Origin: Rariloculus sp965263005
Lineage (GTDB): Bacteria > Pseudomonadota > Gammaproteobacteria > Steroidobacterales > Rariloculaceae
Length of the DNA stretch: 64,000 bases
NCBI RefSeq assembly: GCF_965263005.1
Contig: NZ_OZ253579.1
Coordinates: 1,550,001 to 1,614,000 of the forward strand
Direction of reading: 5' to 3'
In this document: piece after piece, positions 1-8,533 of the stretch
How positions within the stretch are numbered: position 1 is the stretch's first letter
How the letters are laid out: each line of letters starts with the position of its first letter
Made by a program: the position numbers and the translations under genes
The notes under the pieces: generated by a model
Database searches by the model: none
Seen by the model: only the letters and a program-made list of their open reading frames with translations
What the model was told of the DNA's origin: nothing

Positions 1-666
1 CATGGCTGCTGCCACAATCCCTGCGGCGCCGATCTGTCGCAAGCGCAGTGGCAGGCGCTCGCGGATCTGTGCGAGCGGCACGGTGTCGTACCGTTCATCG
101 ATTTCGCGTACCAGGGGCTCGCCGAGGGGCTCGAGGACGATGCCTACGGCGTTCGACTCATGGCCGAGCGTTTACCTGAAGTGGTGATCGTCGCGTCGTG
201 CTCGAAAAATTTCGGGCTCTACCGTGAGCGCGTCGGCGCAGTCTGCGTCGTGTCGCCCGATCGCGAGCGGAATCTCAGGGTGGCGAGCAACCTGTCCAAC
301 ATCGCGCGCGGCATCTATTCGATGCCGCCCGACCACGGTGCCGCGATCGTCGCCCGGATCCTGAGCGATGCCGGGCTCAAGGCGCTGTGGATGGAGGAGC
401 TCGAAGAAATGCGCCTTCGGCTCAACGGGCTGCGAACACTCCTCGCGGACAAGCTTGCCGAGCGCGGCACGTCGACGGACTTCTCCTTCGTCGCGAACGA
501 GCGCGGCATGTTCTCGTTTCTCGGCATCAGCAGGGAGCAGGTCATCAGGCTCAGGGAGGAGTTTCACGTCTACCTCGTCGAATCGAGCCGCATCAACGTC
601 GCCGGAATCAACCAGCGCAACGTCGACTACGTCGCCGATGCGATCGCCGCCGTGTTACAGGCTTAA
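1..666 (+). CDS. Aromatic/aspartate-type aminotransferase, C-terminal part (5' end outside window)
   Basis: The frame is open from base 1, so the gene begins upstream. The readable 221 residues are the PLP-binding and small-domain half of a fold-type I aminotransferase of the AspC/TyrB family. The segment CCHNPCGADLS carries the conserved NP(C/T)G turn, VPFIDFAYQGLA carries the substrate/cofactor Asp and Tyr, and SCSKNFGLYRERVG contains the PLP-Schiff-base lysine. The tail GRINVAGIN-like motif appears here as SSRINVAGIN. The enzyme should transfer amino groups between aspartate or aromatic amino acids and 2-oxoglutarate in the cytoplasm. Substrate preference cannot be decided from this half. 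Confidence 0.93.
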   Translation, partial: HGCCHNPCGADLSQAQWQALADLCERHGVVPFIDFAYQGLAEGLEDDAYGVRLMAERLPEVVIVASCSKNFGLYRERVGAVCVVSPDRERNLRVASNLSNIARGIYSMPPDHGAAIVARILSDAGLKALWMEELEEMRLRLNGLRTLLADKLAERGTSTDFSFVANERGMFSFLGISREQVIRLREEFHVYLVESSRINVAGINQRNVDYVADAIAAVLQA

Positions 667-855
667 CCGCCCGTGGCAAAAGCCCCGCTGCATGGGGCGG
701 AAGACCGTCTCGTCGAAGACGGCTGATCAACCGGTGCGACGCCGGGTTCTGCCACGGCCTGCCAGCGCGCGGGCGCACATGCCGAGGGTAGGCCGGCAGC
801 ATTGCGCTGGTCGGGCTGGCCCCGGCATCCATGCTTCCGCCGGCAAGAATTGACG

Positions 856-2085
856 ATGCAGCTTCCGTCGCCCTACGACCGCCTGCTCATGCCGGTCTAT
901 CTGCCGTCATTCATCATGTCGGTAAGCCAGATGGCGCTGCTGATCCTGCTGCCGCTGTACGTGCTCGAGCTCGGCTACGGTCCGGTGCTCGCATCGTTGG
1001 TCATGGGACTTCGCGGCATAGGCTTGCTGCTGTTCGACCTCCCGGCCGGCATGCTGGTTACGCGGTTCGGCGACAAGCCGGTCCTGTTGACGGGCCTCGG
1101 GCTGACCCTGGCCGGGACCCTGCTGCTCGCAGCGACGCCGCATCCGCTGATCCTGAGTGTGGCGGCCGTGATTCTGGGCGCCGGCTTCTCCGCCTGGATG
1201 CTCGGCCGGCAATCCTATATCGCCGACACCTGCAAGCCCGACGAGGTCGGACGAGCCATCGCGCTCATGGCCGGCTTGCAGCGGGCAGGCTCGTTCATCG
1301 GTCCCGCGGCGGGCGGCGTCATGGCGCAGTTTGCGGGCTATCCGCTCACGTTCGTCGTCGCCGCGGCAAGCGCCGTCGCGGCAGCGATATTCGTCGCATC
1401 GTTCATGCGCAACGTGAAGCACGACACCGGCGAGTCCCACGAGTTTCCGGCCGGAACGCTCAGCGTCCTTCGTTCCCATCGCAAGGTGTTCGCGACCGCG
1501 GGGTTCGCGGCATTCGCTCTGCAGGTCATGCGGGCTGCGCGCCAGCTTCTGGTGCCGCTTGTCGGCGCCGCGCTCGGGCTCGACAGCGTTCAGATCGGGG
1601 CGATCTATTCGCTCTCGGCCGCCGTCGACATGTGCCTGTTCTATCCCGTCGGTGTGCTTGTCGACCGGCGCGGACGCAAGTGGAGTGCCGTGCCGAGCAT
1701 GGCACTTTTCGCGATCGGGCTGGCGTTGCTGTCGACAGCCGGCGGTTTCGAGTCTCTGCTCGCCGTCTCGTTGCTGCTTGGAGTGGCCAACGGTCTGAGT
1801 GCGGGCATCGTATTGATCATCGGCGCCGATCTCGCGCGCCAGAGCGGTCAGCGGGGCCAGTTTCTGGGTCTGTGGCGTTTCATCGGCGATGTCGGAATGA
1901 CTGCATCGCCGATGCTCACGAGCGTGCTCATCGGCGCGGCGAGCCTTGCCGCGGCGAGCGTGAGCGCGGCGGGCATCGGCATCGCCGGCACGCTGGTCAT
2001 GATCCTGCTCGTGCCCGAGACCCTGCGCAAAGGCCCCTACGGACGGTCAGGGCCCGGCGCCTGCGGCGATTCGCAGGATCGGTGA
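856..2085 (+). CDS. Major facilitator superfamily transporter
   Basis: The 409-residue protein has about twelve hydrophobic segments from the N-terminus (PVYLPSFIMSVSQMALL) to the end and a cytoplasmic-loop motif DRRGRKW after the sixth-to-eighth helices, as in MFS drug/metabolite exporters. An in-frame start exists at 802, but the ATG at 856 opens directly into the first membrane helix and fits family length, so it is preferred. The 189 bases upstream show no recognisable element beyond a short GC hairpin. Substrate is unknown. It could equally be an exporter or a uniporter for aromatic acids used by the lig genes downstream, but nothing in the sequence proves that. Confidence 0.85.
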   Translation: MQLPSPYDRLLMPVYLPSFIMSVSQMALLILLPLYVLELGYGPVLASLVMGLRGIGLLLFDLPAGMLVTRFGDKPVLLTGLGLTLAGTLLLAATPHPLILSVAAVILGAGFSAWMLGRQSYIADTCKPDEVGRAIALMAGLQRAGSFIGPAAGGVMAQFAGYPLTFVVAAASAVAAAIFVASFMRNVKHDTGESHEFPAGTLSVLRSHRKVFATAGFAAFALQVMRAARQLLVPLVGAALGLDSVQIGAIYSLSAAVDMCLFYPVGVLVDRRGRKWSAVPSMALFAIGLALLSTAGGFESLLAVSLLLGVANGLSAGIVLIIGADLARQSGQRGQFLGLWRFIGDVGMTASPMLTSVLIGAASLAAASVSAAGIGIAGTLVMILLVPETLRKGPYGRSGPGACGDSQDR

Positions 2086-2323
2086 CCGGCCGTAATCGGA
2101 GGCGGCATCGCGACCGTGCATGGTGGCAAGTAATGGAACTGTCGGGTCTTGTAGCACATGAATTTTGGCGTGTTCCCGTTAGGATAGCTGATGCCTTATT
2201 GACAAATGTGGGGCTTGCGATCAGCATGCGGCAGTACTTGGCTGAAGCTTCCCGACTTGTTGCGCACTTACCCAGTGCTTGAACGTAAAGTATTGATTTG
2301 GCGTTGAATTATTACGTTTCCGG
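2086..2323 (+). other. Intergenic stretch with a 49-residue reading frame of unknown status
   Basis: Between the MFS gene and the methyltransferase the base composition falls, marking the left edge of a lower-GC insert. An ATG at 2133 opens a 49-codon frame ending at 2282 (starts MELSGLVAHEFW, helical, no family recognised). It has no convincing ribosome site and may be chance or a remnant. The last 40 bases are AT-rich and probably carry the promoter of the methyltransferase gene. Confidence 0.3.
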
Positions 2324-2950
2324 ATGCATGCCATTGCGAAAGAACTAGCAGACTTCCTCGACAATCGGAAGTTTGGGACCGTCTTGGCCGACCCACCGTG
2401 GCGATTCGATAACCGCACCGGAAAAATTGCACCCGAACACGGGCGGCTTTCCCGCTACCGCACTCTGTCGCTAGAAGAAATTAGTTCCCTGCCCGTCGCG
2501 GACAACATTGCCGACGCGTCACACTGCTATTTGTGGGTACCGAACGCTCTTCTGCCGTCGGGTCTGAAAGTTCTGGAAGCATGGGGTTTCCGGTATAAGA
2601 CCCATTTGATTTGGCACAAGATTCGAAAGGATGGAGGGTCGGACGGACGTGGTGTAGGTTTTTATTTCCGAAACGTCACGGAAGTGCTTCTGTTTGGCGT
2701 ACATGGAAAGAACGCGAGAACACTTGCACCTGGCCGTCGACAAGTAAACCTCTTCGCAAGCCGCAAGCGAGAGCATTCACGCAAACCAGATGAGCAGTAC
2801 GACATCATCGAGAGTTGCAGTTGGGGACCGTATCTGGAGTTGTTCGGAAGGGGCCGCCGAAAGAACTGGACGGTATGGGGTAATCAAGCCGAATCGGATT
2901 ATGCGCCAGACTGGAAGACTTACTCCCACAACTCCGCCTCGGTACCATGA
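2324..2950 (+). CDS. MT-A70 family adenine-specific DNA methyltransferase
   Basis: The 208-residue protein carries the catalytic ADPPWRF motif (residues about 23-29; DPPW of N6-adenine methyltransferases), followed by YLWVPNALLP and the typical MT-A70 core with LEAWGFRYKTHLIWHK. The C-terminus PYLELFGRGRRKNWTVWGNQ is a standard family ending. It should methylate adenine N6 in a short DNA site. The next gene, overlapping by four bases (ATGA), is a broken BglII-family endonuclease, so this is the modification half of a type II system that would have protected against GATC-containing sites. Codon use and GC are lower than in the neighbours, which suggests acquisition by transfer. Confidence 0.9.
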   Translation: MHAIAKELADFLDNRKFGTVLADPPWRFDNRTGKIAPEHGRLSRYRTLSLEEISSLPVADNIADASHCYLWVPNALLPSGLKVLEAWGFRYKTHLIWHKIRKDGGSDGRGVGFYFRNVTEVLLFGVHGKNARTLAPGRRQVNLFASRKREHSRKPDEQYDIIESCSWGPYLELFGRGRRKNWTVWGNQAESDYAPDWKTYSHNSASVP

Positions 2951-3426
2951 CCCTCGATGATCTCCGCGAGGCAGGTTTCGACGTAGACACGAAGAACCAC
3001 GCCCTTGCGATTCTTGCAACAGACTTTCCAATTCCTCTCGAAGAGCTGTGCGATACGTTATTGGCTTTCCGTATCGCTTGCAGAGAGCTGATCAGAAGTG
3101 GTGGCGGCGAGGCGCCATCGACACAGAGATTGCGCAAGGCGCTTGCAGAACGGAAATGAGTCAAACGCAAGGTAGTAGTAACGAAAGTCGTGGATGGCCA
3201 GGAAACGGAAAGCGTAACGCATGAAATAGATCATGTCAGGGACGATGCGCAAGGCGCATTGGCGCTGGAAATTGAGTGGAATAACAAGGACCCGTTTTTT
3301 GATAGGGACTTGGAAAACTTCAAGAGATTACATGCGGAAGGGGCGATAAGCGTCGGAATTATCGTTACCAGGGGTGCCTCGCTGCAAACAGCGTTGAGAG
3401 AGATCATCCTTGACTGCGCAACCTGA
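2947..3426 (+). pseudogene. BglII/BstYI-family type II restriction endonuclease, broken
   Basis: Two pieces lie in one frame. The first (2947-3159, MTLDDLREAGFDVDTKNHA...) ends at a TGA at 3157-3159. The same frame then continues without another stop through VKRKVVVTKVVDG, HEIDHVR and LALEIEWNNKDPFFDRDL, which is the BglII-family catalytic segment (Glu and the E-x-E/W-N pattern). In relatives, from memory, a tryptophan follows the ...R-G/K stretch at this point, so TGA probably arose from TGG. The frame stops again at 3426 right after DCAT, where relatives continue for roughly 100 more residues, so the C-terminus is also missing. No active enzyme is expected. The methyltransferase upstream is therefore probably solitary. 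Confidence 0.8.
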
Positions 3427-3506
3427 ACGCAAGTACGGGCCGCGCTTTCGCTTAGAGATCCAAATACCGCCGTATATCTTTCCGCACCAAGATCTCCGGG
3501 TAGCCG

Positions 3507-3950
3507 ATGCAGACACCGATACGCTGCATGTTGATGCGCGGCGGGAGCTCGAAAGGGCTCTACTTTCGTGCCGATGATTTGCCGGCCGACGCAAGCCTGC
3601 GGGACCGCGTTCTCGTGGCCGCCATGGGCGCCGACGCGCGGCAGATCGACGGCTCGGGCGGAGCCCATCGGCGGACGAGCAAGGCCGCGATCGGCGTACT
3701 TGGCGCCGTATCGGTCGCGACGGCCTGCATCCTGCCGGGCTCGGTCGCGGACGGTATCGCAACCGTGCCCGACGGCGCCGTCAAGCACATGTCGGTCGAG
3801 CATCCGTCGGGCGAGTTCTCCGTCACGCTCGAAGTGGGGGGTACGGCCGAGCGGCCGGCTGTGCTCAAGGCCGGCCTGCTGCGAACGGCGCGGCTCATCA
3901 TGCGCGGCAAAATCTTCATGCCGGCCCGCGTCTGGGATGGCAGCGGTTAA
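3507..3950 (+). pseudogene. PrpF/GalD-like (4-oxalomesaconate tautomerase) gene with large internal deletion
   Basis: The 147-residue frame starts like a complete PrpF-family protein (CMLMRGGSSKGLYF, RQIDGSGGAHRRTSK). It then jumps directly to the C-terminal domain (GVLGAVSVATACILPGSV, HMSVEHPSGEF, and LLRTARLIMRGKIFMP). Family members are about 360-390 residues, so some 200 central residues are absent, including the Cys-containing N-C-G-N catalytic region. The deletion is in frame. In the neighbouring protocatechuate 4,5-cleavage pathway this family (GalD/LigU) isomerises the 4-oxalomesaconate tautomers. As it stands the gene is probably inactive. It could survive as a small protein, but no half-size family member is known to me. 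Confidence 0.72.
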
Positions 3951-3989
3951 CGGCAGCGGTCAACGGTAGTGGACAGCGGCAGCGGTCAA
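3939..3989. repeat. Three close copies of a 12-13 bp direct repeat
   Basis: GGCAGCGGT(T/C)AA occurs at 3939-3950, 3952-3963 and 3978-3989, spanning the stop codon of the PrpF remnant. It is a short slippage-type repeat at the end of a decayed gene. No function is proposed. Confidence 0.55.
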
Positions 3990-4070
3990 TTGCAGCGGGC
4001 GGTAACGACCGCGCAGGGGACAGGTCTTGCCCGTCCGGCGCCGCGGCCGTTCCGCCGCGAATCCGGCAGG

Positions 4071-5507
4071 CTACTTCGCGACGCTGACGACCTCAGGCTC
4101 CATGTAGCCCTTGAGGCCGAGGATCGAGTATTGGCGGCCGTAGCCCGATTCCTTCGCGCCGCCGAAAGGCACGAACGCCGACGTTGCGCGATGCTGGTTG
4201 ACCCAGGCCGTGCCGACCTCGAGCTTCGCCGCGATCTCGGCGCCTTTTTCCGGGTCGCTGGTCCAGACCGAGCCGCTGAGGCCGTAGCGCGTGTCGTTCG
4301 CGCGGCTGAGCGCATCATCGAGTTCGGAGTACTTGAGGATCGGCACGATGGGGCCGAACTGCTCCTCGCGCACGAGCCGGCTGTCCTCGCTGATATCGGT
4401 CACGAGTGTCGGCGGGAAGAAGTAACCGGGCTCATCGGGCACTTCGCCGCCGCTCAGTATCCGCGCGCCGCTCTGCTTCGTGTCCTTGAGAATATCGACG
4501 ACCTTGTCGAACTGCATCTTGTTCTGAATCGGTCCGAGCTCGGTGTCGGGGTCGAGCCCGTTGCCGACGACGGCCGCGTTTGCCTGCTCTACCAGGGCCT
4601 CGCAAAGCTCGTCGTAAATGCTCTCGTGCGCGTAGATACGCTTGATTGCCATGCAGACCTGGCCGCTGTTGACGAAAGAGGCGAAGAAGACTTTTCTCGC
4701 GATCGCTTTCGGATCGGCGTCGTCAAGAATAATGGCCGGATCGTTGCCGCCGAGCTCGAGCGTGACGCGCTTGAGCGTGCCGGCCGCGCTTGCAAGGACC
4801 TTCTTGCCCGTCGCGACCGAGCCCGTGAACGAGATCTTGTCGATGTCCACATGCTCGGTCATCCACTGGCCGAGTTCATCGCCCCCGGCAAGCACGTTGA
4901 CGACGCCGGCCGGAAAGATGCGGTTCAGCAGTTCGCCCAGCTTGAGCGTCGTCAGCGGCGTGTACGGCGAGGGCTTGAGCACGACCGTGTTGCCCGTGTA
5001 GAGCGCCGAGACGAGCGGCCCGAGCGCGAGGTTAACGGGCGCGTTCCACGGGGTGATGATGCCGACGACGCCGAGCGGCCGGTAGCGAAGCTCGATATGC
5101 CGCTGCTCGTCCTCGATCAGCGTCTCGACCGGGATATCTATGCCGACCATGCCCTCGGACTGCGCCGCGCCGCGGTCGATTTCGGCGGCCGATTGATTGA
5201 GCGGCTTGCCCTGCTCGCGGGTAAGCAGTTCCGCAAGCGGACCCTGATGCTCGCGGAGCGCCGCCGCGAGCTCCTTGATCAGTGCGGCCCGTTGCTCGTA
5301 GCTCGTGTGCCGCCAGGTTCCGAACGCCCGCTTCGCCGCTGCGACAGCTTTGTCGAGTTCGCTTGAGCCGGCAGCCGGGCAACGCGCGAAGACTCGTCCG
5401 TAAGCGGGATTGATGACATCCAGATGCTCGGCGCCCTGTCTCGGTTCCCCGTCAATCAGCAGCGAGAAGTCGGTTCGCAACTCCAAGGTCTCGGCTCGCT
5501 CCGCCAT
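4071..5507 (-). CDS. NAD(P)-dependent aldehyde dehydrogenase
   Basis: Starting at the ATG at 5507 (MAERAETLELR) the protein is 478 residues, the normal family size. Upstream in-frame codons to 5636 are probably not translated. It has the cofactor segment GIITPWNAPVNL, FTGSVATGKKV, the catalytic-base region LELGGNDPAII and the nucleophile in NSGQVCMAIKR. The end motif PFGGAKESGYGR is typical of the ALDH superfamily. It lies between the PrpF remnant and ligC, on the opposite strand, and probably oxidises an aldehyde formed in aromatic or side-chain catabolism (vanillin- or betaine-aldehyde-like). The specific substrate is not visible. It is not needed as the CHMS dehydrogenase because ligC is present. 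Confidence 0.9.
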   Translation of the reverse strand: MAERAETLELRTDFSLLIDGEPRQGAEHLDVINPAYGRVFARCPAAGSSELDKAVAAAKRAFGTWRHTSYEQRAALIKELAAALREHQGPLAELLTREQGKPLNQSAAEIDRGAAQSEGMVGIDIPVETLIEDEQRHIELRYRPLGVVGIITPWNAPVNLALGPLVSALYTGNTVVLKPSPYTPLTTLKLGELLNRIFPAGVVNVLAGGDELGQWMTEHVDIDKISFTGSVATGKKVLASAAGTLKRVTLELGGNDPAIILDDADPKAIARKVFFASFVNSGQVCMAIKRIYAHESIYDELCEALVEQANAAVVGNGLDPDTELGPIQNKMQFDKVVDILKDTKQSGARILSGGEVPDEPGYFFPPTLVTDISEDSRLVREEQFGPIVPILKYSELDDALSRANDTRYGLSGSVWTSDPEKGAEIAAKLEVGTAWVNQHRATSAFVPFGGAKESGYGRQYSILGLKGYMEPEVVSVAK

Positions 5508-5761
5508 ACGGATATGTCTCCGGAAGTCTGGTGATTTAGAATACGCGCCGTCGCCAAGAGTCGGCCACGTTGGTTCGCGGCGCGTCGCGCCGGGTTGACC
5601 GAAGCCGGCGCCCCGATGCCGTCGTGGATAATACACGATCGAGTCTGAGCCGGGCCTCCCGGTTCGGTGTCGGTTTAGCCGGTCCGATCGATCCGCCGCG
5701 ACCGCAACGCGGCGTGGCTCCGCGGTCCGCGCCGCCCGTTTTTTGGTTTTGGGAGGGATAC

Positions 5762-6700
5762 ATGAAGATCGTCATGGTGGGGCAGGGGGCCTTCGGGCAG
5801 AAGCACCTCAATGGCCTTGAGAATATCGACGGCATCGAAGTCGTGAGCCTGGCCGGCGGACGGCCGGAATCGGTCGAAGCCGTCGCGAGGAAGTACGGCA
5901 TCCCGCACTGGACCTCAGACCTCGACGAGGCGCTCGAGCAGCCCGGCGTCGACGCGGCAATCCTGGCGTCGCCGACGCAAATGCACGCCGATCAGGCCGT
6001 TGAGGTCATGCGGGCCGGCAAGCACGTCGAGATCGAGATTCCGATCGCCGATTCGCTGGCCGACGCCAGGCGCATCGACGCGGCGCAGAAGGAGCACGGT
6101 GTCGTCGCGATGGCCGGGCACACGCGGCGTTTCAATCCGTCGCATCAGTGGGTGCACAACAGGATCAAGGCCGGCGAGCTGACGCTCCAGCACCTCCTCG
6201 TTCAGACTTTCTTCTTCAGACGCAGGAACATCAACCTCGAAGGCAAGCCGCGCAGTTGGACCGATCATCTGCTTTGGCATCACGCCTGCCATACGGTCGA
6301 CCTGTTCCAGTACCAGACGGGCGAAACCGCTTCTCAGGTACAGTGCGTCGAGGGGCCGCACCACCCCGAGCTCGGCATCGCGATGGATATGAGCATCGGC
6401 ATGACCGTCCCGTCGGGCGCGGTGTGCACGCTTGCGCTGTCGTTCAACAACGATGGACCTCAAGGCACGTTCTTCCGCTATATCTGTGACAACGGCACCT
6501 ACATCGCGCGATACGACGATCTCTTCGACGGCAAGGAGAATGCGATCGATCTGACGGGCGTGGCCGTATCGATGAACGGCATCGAGCTTCAGGACCGTGA
6601 GTTCATCGCCGCGATCCGGGAAGGCCGCGAACCGAACAGCAGCGTGGCGCAGGTATTGCCGGCCATGGAGACCCTGGACCGGCTGGAGCAATGCCTTTGA
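5762..6700 (+). CDS. ligC: 4-carboxy-2-hydroxymuconate-6-semialdehyde dehydrogenase LigC (Gfo/Idh/MocA family)
   Basis: A strong ribosome site (GGGAGGG, 5751-5757) precedes ATG 5762. The 312-residue protein begins with a Rossmann motif (IVMVGQGAFGQKH). It closely follows what I recall of sphingomonad LigC: TPTQMHAEQA-like SPTQMHADQA, GHTRRFNPSHQ, SWTDHLLWHHA and LSFNNDGP, with a near-identical C-terminal MNGIELQDREFIAAIREG. It oxidises CHMS, in its cyclic hemiacetal form, to 2-pyrone-4,6-dicarboxylate with NADP+. It overlaps ligI by ten bases, so the two form one transcript. The match of internal motifs, and not just of the general oxidoreductase fold, makes this one of the firmest calls in the window. 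Confidence 0.94.
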   Translation: MKIVMVGQGAFGQKHLNGLENIDGIEVVSLAGGRPESVEAVARKYGIPHWTSDLDEALEQPGVDAAILASPTQMHADQAVEVMRAGKHVEIEIPIADSLADARRIDAAQKEHGVVAMAGHTRRFNPSHQWVHNRIKAGELTLQHLLVQTFFFRRRNINLEGKPRSWTDHLLWHHACHTVDLFQYQTGETASQVQCVEGPHHPELGIAMDMSIGMTVPSGAVCTLALSFNNDGPQGTFFRYICDNGTYIARYDDLFDGKENAIDLTGVAVSMNGIELQDREFIAAIREGREPNSSVAQVLPAMETLDRLEQCL

Positions 6701-7584
6701 GCGGCATCCCGGTCTGCATGGCGCCGGACCCCGATACGAAGACGCCGGACTACCAGCCGCCGCCGGGCGCCTGCGATGCACATTGCCATATTTTCGGCCC
6801 CGGCGCCGTGTACCCTTACGCGCCCGGTCGAAGCTATACGCCGCCCGACGCGCCGCTGTCGCGCTTCAAGGCGCTGCAGTCGACGCTGGGTCTGACGCGC
6901 GCCGTGCTGGTCAATGCAAGCTGCCACGGCACGGACAACACCGTGATCCTCGACGCGATCGCTGAGAGCGGCGGCAGCTACCGCGGCGTCGCGAACGTCG
7001 GCCAATCGGTGAGCGACGACGAGTTCGCGCGATTGAACGACGGCGGTATCCGCGGCATCCGTTTCAACTTTGTCCGGCATCTGGGCGGCACGCCCGATAT
7101 GGACGTTTTTCACGACCTTGTCGAACGCATCGCGCCGCTAGGCTGGCATGTCGTGCTGCACTTCGACGCGGTGGACCTGCTCGAGTTCGGCGACATGCTG
7201 CGCAGCCTGCCGGTGCCGTTCATCATCGATCACATGGGGCGCGTGCCGACCAGTGACGGCCTCGACCAGAAGCCGTTCGAGATTCTGCTCGAGACGGCCA
7301 GGATGGACAATTGCTGGATCAAGATCTGCGGCGCCGAGCGCATCTCGTCGGCCGGACCGCCGTTCACCGACGCCGTACCGTTCGCCCGGGCCGCGCTCGA
7401 GACCGCCCCCGACCGCACGCTCTGGGGCACGGACTGGCCGCATCCGAACATCGCGAAGCACATGCCGAACGACGGCGACCTCGTCGATCTGATACCGCTG
7501 TACACGTCCGACGCGGTGCTGCAGCGGAAGGTCCTGGTCGACAACCCGCACCGGCTCTACGGATTCACGGATCAACCGGAGTGA
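6691..7584 (+). CDS. ligI: 2-pyrone-4,6-dicarboxylate lactonase LigI
   Basis: An amidohydrolase-2 family protein of 297 residues. The N-terminal metal/active-site motif is DAHCHIFGPG, followed by the family-typical YPYAPGRSYTPPDAP. The strand-end catalytic Asp lies in LWGTDWPHPN. LigI hydrolyses 2-pyrone-4,6-dicarboxylate to 4-oxalomesaconate, the step directly after LigC. GGAG at about 6683 sits four bases before the ATG at 6691. An internal ATG at 6718 is an alternative start that would remove nine residues. The ten-base overlap with ligC implies translational coupling. No hydratase (LigJ) or aldolase (LigK) follows in this window. Confidence 0.93.
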   Translation: MPLSGIPVCMAPDPDTKTPDYQPPPGACDAHCHIFGPGAVYPYAPGRSYTPPDAPLSRFKALQSTLGLTRAVLVNASCHGTDNTVILDAIAESGGSYRGVANVGQSVSDDEFARLNDGGIRGIRFNFVRHLGGTPDMDVFHDLVERIAPLGWHVVLHFDAVDLLEFGDMLRSLPVPFIIDHMGRVPTSDGLDQKPFEILLETARMDNCWIKICGAERISSAGPPFTDAVPFARAALETAPDRTLWGTDWPHPNIAKHMPNDGDLVDLIPLYTSDAVLQRKVLVDNPHRLYGFTDQPE

Positions 7585-7669
7585 TCCCGGTCTGGACTGG
7601 CCTGGCGTAACCCGAGCTCAGCGAAACTGACGGCCCGCGGATGCCGAGCCCGCATGGCTCATCGATTTC

Positions 7670-8527
7670 TTATCCCTCGTCTGCGGCCCATCGCATCAAT
7701 CCTTCCTGCATGCAGGTGGCCACCAGCAGGCCCGCCCGATCGTAGAAGTAACCTCGGGCGAGGCCGCGCCCGCCCGCGGTCGATTCGACAATCTGTTCGT
7801 ACAACAACCACTCGTCTGCCCGGGCGAAGCGGTGAAACCACATGGCGTGATCGAGGCTGGTCCCCTCAAAGTCGCCATCCTGCCACCGCAAGCCGTGGGG
7901 CAGCATGACCTGGTCGACCAGCGTGGCGTCCGACAGGTAGGCGAGGCCGGCGTGATGGATGCCCGGCGTGTCGCCTAACCGTTCGCGTATGCGCATCCAC
8001 ATCAACTGGTTCTCGGTGATGGGCCGACCCCGGGGCGCATCGGGCGGATTGACGTAGCGAATCTCCATGGGCCAGTCGACACCGTGCCAGATATCCCCGC
8101 CGGTCTCGCGGGTCGTGAACTCGCCGTAGCTAAGAGCAGCGTCTTCCGGCGGCGGCGTGCGCGGCGCTTGCGGGCGCGCATATTCGGGTGACTCGGCCGG
8201 AACCTGGTAGGACGCCAGCATGCGGAACAGTTCCTTGCCGTGTTGCCGCGCCACCGTCTGCCGCCAGGAAAACGAGCGCCCATCGCGCACCGCTTCCACC
8301 GCGATGGTCAAAGGCCGGTCCACATCTCCGGGGCGCAGGAAATAAGCATGCAGCGAACGCACCTGCCGGTCGTCGGCGACCGTCGCCTCGGCCGCGGCTA
8401 AACATTGCGCGATGAAGTGGCCGCCGAACAGCGTATCGCCCTTGTCCGGGGACGCCGGCGCAACGAATTCGCCGCCGCCCAGGTTCTCCAGCGTCATGAG
8501 TACTTCGAACAGCGGGGCTTGTGCCAA
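7670..8527 (-). CDS. tesB: Acyl-CoA thioesterase II (TesB family)
   Basis: The 285-residue protein is a double hot-dog thioesterase. FGGHFIAQCLAAAEATV and LHAYFLRPGD form the first hot-dog, and SLDHAMWFHR followed by Q..STAGGRGLARGYFYD forms the second. The Asp of SLDHAMWF and the Ser-Thr/Gln pair are the usual catalytic residues of TesB. It cleaves acyl-CoAs to free acid and CoA in the cytosol. It is the third gene of the ligA-ligB-tesB series, seven bases after ligB, which suggests cotranscription with the ring-cleavage dioxygenase. A specific role in aromatic breakdown is inference. Confidence 0.92.
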   Translation of the reverse strand: MAQAPLFEVLMTLENLGGGEFVAPASPDKGDTLFGGHFIAQCLAAAEATVADDRQVRSLHAYFLRPGDVDRPLTIAVEAVRDGRSFSWRQTVARQHGKELFRMLASYQVPAESPEYARPQAPRTPPPEDAALSYGEFTTRETGGDIWHGVDWPMEIRYVNPPDAPRGRPITENQLMWMRIRERLGDTPGIHHAGLAYLSDATLVDQVMLPHGLRWQDGDFEGTSLDHAMWFHRFARADEWLLYEQIVESTAGGRGLARGYFYDRAGLLVATCMQEGLMRWAADEG

Positions 8528-8533
8528 GGGCTG

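Noticed and set aside
667..855. Hairpin GCCCC-GCTGCAT-GGGGC between the aminotransferase and MFS genes as a terminator or riboswitch
   Set aside because: The stem is short and no T-run follows. No known riboswitch core is recognisable in the 189 bases.
3969..5366. 465-codon open frame on the plus strand
   Set aside because: It is antisense to the aldehyde dehydrogenase, has Arg/Asp-rich composition with no motifs, and arises from GC-rich codon bias.
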